A DNA stretch of 31,068 bases. Source: a virus. The stretch lies in IMG/VR virus record IMGVR_UViG_3300046799_000095, positions 1 through 31,068 of that record. One strand, given 5' to 3'. Made by a program: the position numbers and the translations under genes. Below are positions 29,241 to 31,068 of this stretch, piece after piece. The notes beneath the pieces are model-generated. The model was given only the letters and a program-made list of their open reading frames with translations. It was not told where the DNA came from and ran no database searches. Each line of letters starts with the position of its first letter. The first letter of the stretch is position 1.

Positions 29241-29896
29241 GCGAGGTCGCTCCGGGGGTGCCAACTGAAGAACGGGGAGCCGACGTGCGGCAGCGGCGCG
29301 CAAGTCGAGGCGACGAGTTCGGGGTGTTGCCACGCCGAGGTGTCCTCACGCCAGAGGTAGTAATACATCACCTTGTCGATGTAGACCTCGGTCGCGAGAT
29401 GATTGCGCACCTGCTTCACCCAGTGCCGATCTTCCGCCCGCTTGAGACGATGCGTGACGAATGTCCCGCGCATCGCGAGATCGCGCCGGATGGGATCGAT
29501 GTGCGTAAGGTCCCGCACAAGCTGACCCTCGCCGTTGCGCTGCCACCGCCCGTGCCGCATCGAGTGATCGACGATCTCGTGACCGACACCGTTGGTCGAG
29601 TAGTCGAGCTGGAAGCCGACGTGATCCGGTCGGGTGGCCAGCGCCTTCACGATCTCGGCGACGTAGTAGTCCGGAATCAGATCGTCATCATCGACGAACG
29701 ACACGTACTCACTACCGGCCGCGGCGACCAGACCGTCGCGGATCTCGCCGAGGGTCGGCACGCCGGCGTTGCGCCACGCGAGCACCCGCACAGCGCCGCG
29801 GTGCTCGTCGAGCTGCGGGATCAGCACGTCGAACAGACGCATCAGCAGGTGCTCGCGCTGGGGGATTGTCGGCACGAGGATCGTCCACAGCGTCAC
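29237..29896 (-). CDS. Second glycosyltransferase (GT2-like)
   Basis: Protein of 219 residues; GTG 29896 overlaps the head-closure stop (GTGA). It has WTILVPTIPQREHLLMRLFD, VLAWRNAGVPTLGEIRDGL, then SEYVSFVDDDDLIPDYYVAE, the strongest DxD motif of the two, and DHVGFQLDYSTNG, SMRHGRWQRNGEG, HIDPIRRDLAMRGTF. GT2 enzymes transfer sugars from nucleotide donors. Tandem with 28512-29240 and only 30% shorter in scope, so the pair may build a two-sugar unit. Confidence 0.82.
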   Translation of the reverse strand: MTLWTILVPTIPQREHLLMRLFDVLIPQLDEHRGAVRVLAWRNAGVPTLGEIRDGLVAAAGSEYVSFVDDDDLIPDYYVAEIVKALATRPDHVGFQLDYSTNGVGHEIVDHSMRHGRWQRNGEGQLVRDLTHIDPIRRDLAMRGTFVTHRLKRAEDRHWVKQVRNHLATEVYIDKVMYYYLWREDTSAWQHPELVASTCAPLPHVGSPFFSWHPRSDLA

Positions 29897-30234
29897 GGTG
29901 CATCGCCCTCACTCTGAAGCTGCTCACAGTCGGCCCGCAGATACTCCGGCTCACTCGGCACGATCGTGAATTTCACGCGCAGGCTGTCGCCGTCATCCAG
30001 CGCGACAAGGCGGTCGCCGCGACGGACATCCGCGTCGGGGAGGAAGTAGGCGGTCACGGAGAAGGATGAGCCGGCCTGTTGCGCCTGGATCTGCTCGACG
30101 GGGGCGGGCTGGGAGATTCGGGCGACGACCTCGCCGCGGCTCTGGGGGGTAACCGTGGTTCCTCCGAGGTCGTCGCCGGTCAGGGTGTTGCGCCACACTT
30201 CGAACCGGCGGTTGAGCTCGTGCCGCCCGATCAC
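29893..30234 (-). CDS. Head closure / stopper protein
   Basis: Protein of 113 residues; GTG 30234 overlaps the connector stop (GTGA). It reads RHELNRRFEVWRNTLTGDD, then ISQPAPVEQIQAQQAGSSFS and YFLPDADVRRGDRLVALDDG, a small beta-barrel like SPP1 gp16 or HK97-type stopper proteins. The position after the connector fits. Confidence 0.7.
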   Translation of the reverse strand: MIGRHELNRRFEVWRNTLTGDDLGGTTVTPQSRGEVVARISQPAPVEQIQAQQAGSSFSVTAYFLPDADVRRGDRLVALDDGDSLRVKFTIVPSEPEYLRADCEQLQSEGDAP

Positions 30235-30929
30235 CAGAGAACCTCGGTGTCCAGATTATCCGCGCTGTAGGGGCTGACCAGAGTCATCGAGACGAATGAT
30301 CCGCTGCCAGCCGCCTTCTTGATCGAATCTTCCTCGCCGGGGGTCAGGTAGACGTCCTCGCCGCCGTCCAACCCTGATCGGTCGTAGCTCTTGGAGCTGT
30401 CGCCGATGGAGCGCTGCGTGAGCGCCTCGGGATTGCCGAAGGCGCGATAGGCGACGGCGACGCAGATCCGCGCGACGCGACGCGGGACGGAGTCGAGGGC
30501 GCCGACGCTGTCCAGCCATGTCTTGCCGGCCACATCCCGGATCAGCTCGCTTGCTTCGTCGAGCAAGTGCTCGGCGCGCTCCCGCTCGCTGTCGACGGGG
30601 GTGTAACCGATCTTCCTGGCGAGCAGCGCGAGCGATGCCAAGGGCGGCATCTCGTCGTCGATCGCGCCGACGTAGAAACGGCCCGTCTCGCTGTCGTTGA
30701 CGCCACCGGAGATCGCCCAGGCGTAGCCGTAGCGGCCAAGTTGCGAAGCCTCCGCGGCCGGCACGATGACGTCAAGGATCCCTGTGCCGCCGGACTGTAC
30801 GACGCCGCTGTACGTGGTGAGGTCGGGCTTCGTGATGATGAGCGCGCCCGTGACGCCCACGGGCGCGCCGTTGTCGTCGACCGCGGTATAGCGGAGGGCG
30901 ACAGGATCGCCCGGGTCGTACCGTCGCAT
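30231..30929 (-). CDS. Head-tail connector (adaptor) with N-terminal Ig-like domain
   Basis: Protein of 232 residues; ATG 30929 overlaps the previous stop (TAATG). Residues 1-95 form an Ig-like domain (DPVALRYTAVDDNGAPVGV, SGGTGILDVIVPAAEASQLG, RYGYAWAISGG). Residues 97-232 resemble gp6-like adaptors: LLDEASELIRDVAGKTWLD, RVARICVAVAYRAFGNPEAL and a SIGDSSKSYD segment. Fusion of an exposed domain to an adaptor is seen in actinophages. It joins portal to stopper. Confidence 0.78.
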   Translation of the reverse strand: MRRYDPGDPVALRYTAVDDNGAPVGVTGALIITKPDLTTYSGVVQSGGTGILDVIVPAAEASQLGRYGYAWAISGGVNDSETGRFYVGAIDDEMPPLASLALLARKIGYTPVDSERERAEHLLDEASELIRDVAGKTWLDSVGALDSVPRRVARICVAVAYRAFGNPEALTQRSIGDSSKSYDRSGLDGGEDVYLTPGEEDSIKKAAGSGSFVSMTLVSPYSADNLDTEVLW

Positions 30930-31068
30930 TACTGCCCTCCCTCGCGAACGACCTGTGTACGGGCAACAATACGGTTCTGCTGGCGAGATGAGAGGATCAC
31001 GCCCTGACCGCGTCGTGAGATCAGCCGCGGCCCTGGTGCGCCGGGTGCACTGACGTCCGAGCCTGCCG
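30929..31068 (-). CDS. C-terminal end of an upstream virion gene (partial)
   Basis: The frame is open from the window edge to TAA at 30929-30931, giving 46 residues: a Gly/Pro-rich part (SAPGAPGPR) and then LISRRGQGVILSSRQQ and RTQVVREGG. It abuts the connector ATG (TAATG). The N-terminus is outside. In this position the gene should be a head protein such as a head fibre or small post-capsid protein; not recognised. Confidence 0.5.
   Translation of the reverse strand, partial: AGSDVSAPGAPGPRLISRRGQGVILSSRQQNRIVARTQVVREGGQ

Noticed and set aside
1-31068. Integrase, attP or lysogeny repressor
   Set aside because: No tyrosine or serine recombinase motifs and no clear cI-like protein are seen; absence in this window does not settle lifestyle.

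Overview
The window looks like most of a high-GC, long-tailed (siphovirus-type) phage of an actinobacterium. Streptomyces or a relative is my guess, from the GC-rich codon use, the GTG starts, the ATGA/GTGA/TGATG gene overlaps and the protein families present. I see no terminase, portal, capsid or integrase. The head and packaging genes should lie beyond the right edge, because the virion operon enters from there on the minus strand. Host and lifestyle are inference.

Layout. (1) 53-8263, minus strand: an HNH nuclease, a secreted neprosin-like protein, about 18 small tightly overlapping genes (many with paired CxxC motifs or one or two membrane segments), a lipoprotein and an SF2 helicase. (2) 8264-8502: a non-coding control or origin-like segment with a 14-bp palindrome at each end and repeated TGTCCCC words. 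(3) 8503-11416, minus: a DUF3987-type primase/helicase and a ribbon-helix-helix-like protein. (4) 11491-16726, plus: small unknowns, a RecB/Cas4-like exonuclease, a tRNA plus a decayed tRNA-like element, an SSB-like protein and a RusA-like resolvase. (5) 16732-18637, minus: lysis genes (holin, membrane proteins, M15-like endolysin). (6) 18701-20365, plus: a small unknown and a C5 cytosine methyltransferase broken at a nine-G run. (7) 20352-31068, minus: virion genes read from the right edge in the order connector, head closure, two glycosyltransferases, two small proteins, gp10-like, tail terminator, tail tube, chaperones with a -1 frameshift, tape measure, large tail protein and a small appendage-like protein.

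The most interesting feature is a repeated control element. Five intergenic regions (near 3470, 7850, 11450, 14650 and 18680) carry direct repeats of CCTGCTAGG or close variants with starts 11 bp apart. The gene-proximal copy forms an extended -10 box (TGC-TANNNT). At four starts that -10 lies 6 or 7 nt from the start codon, which predicts leaderless mRNAs. The fifth gene site has a short leader with a Shine-Dalgarno sequence, and the sixth promoter-like site precedes the tRNA region. A ribbon-helix-helix-like gene (11081-11416) sits beside the divergent pair and is a reasonable candidate to bind them.

Other points of note are the neprosin-like enzyme, the paired glycosyltransferases, the Cys-pair microproteins, the degenerate tRNAs and the G9 tract in the methyltransferase. 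All functions are judged from motifs in the translated sequence; no database search was run.
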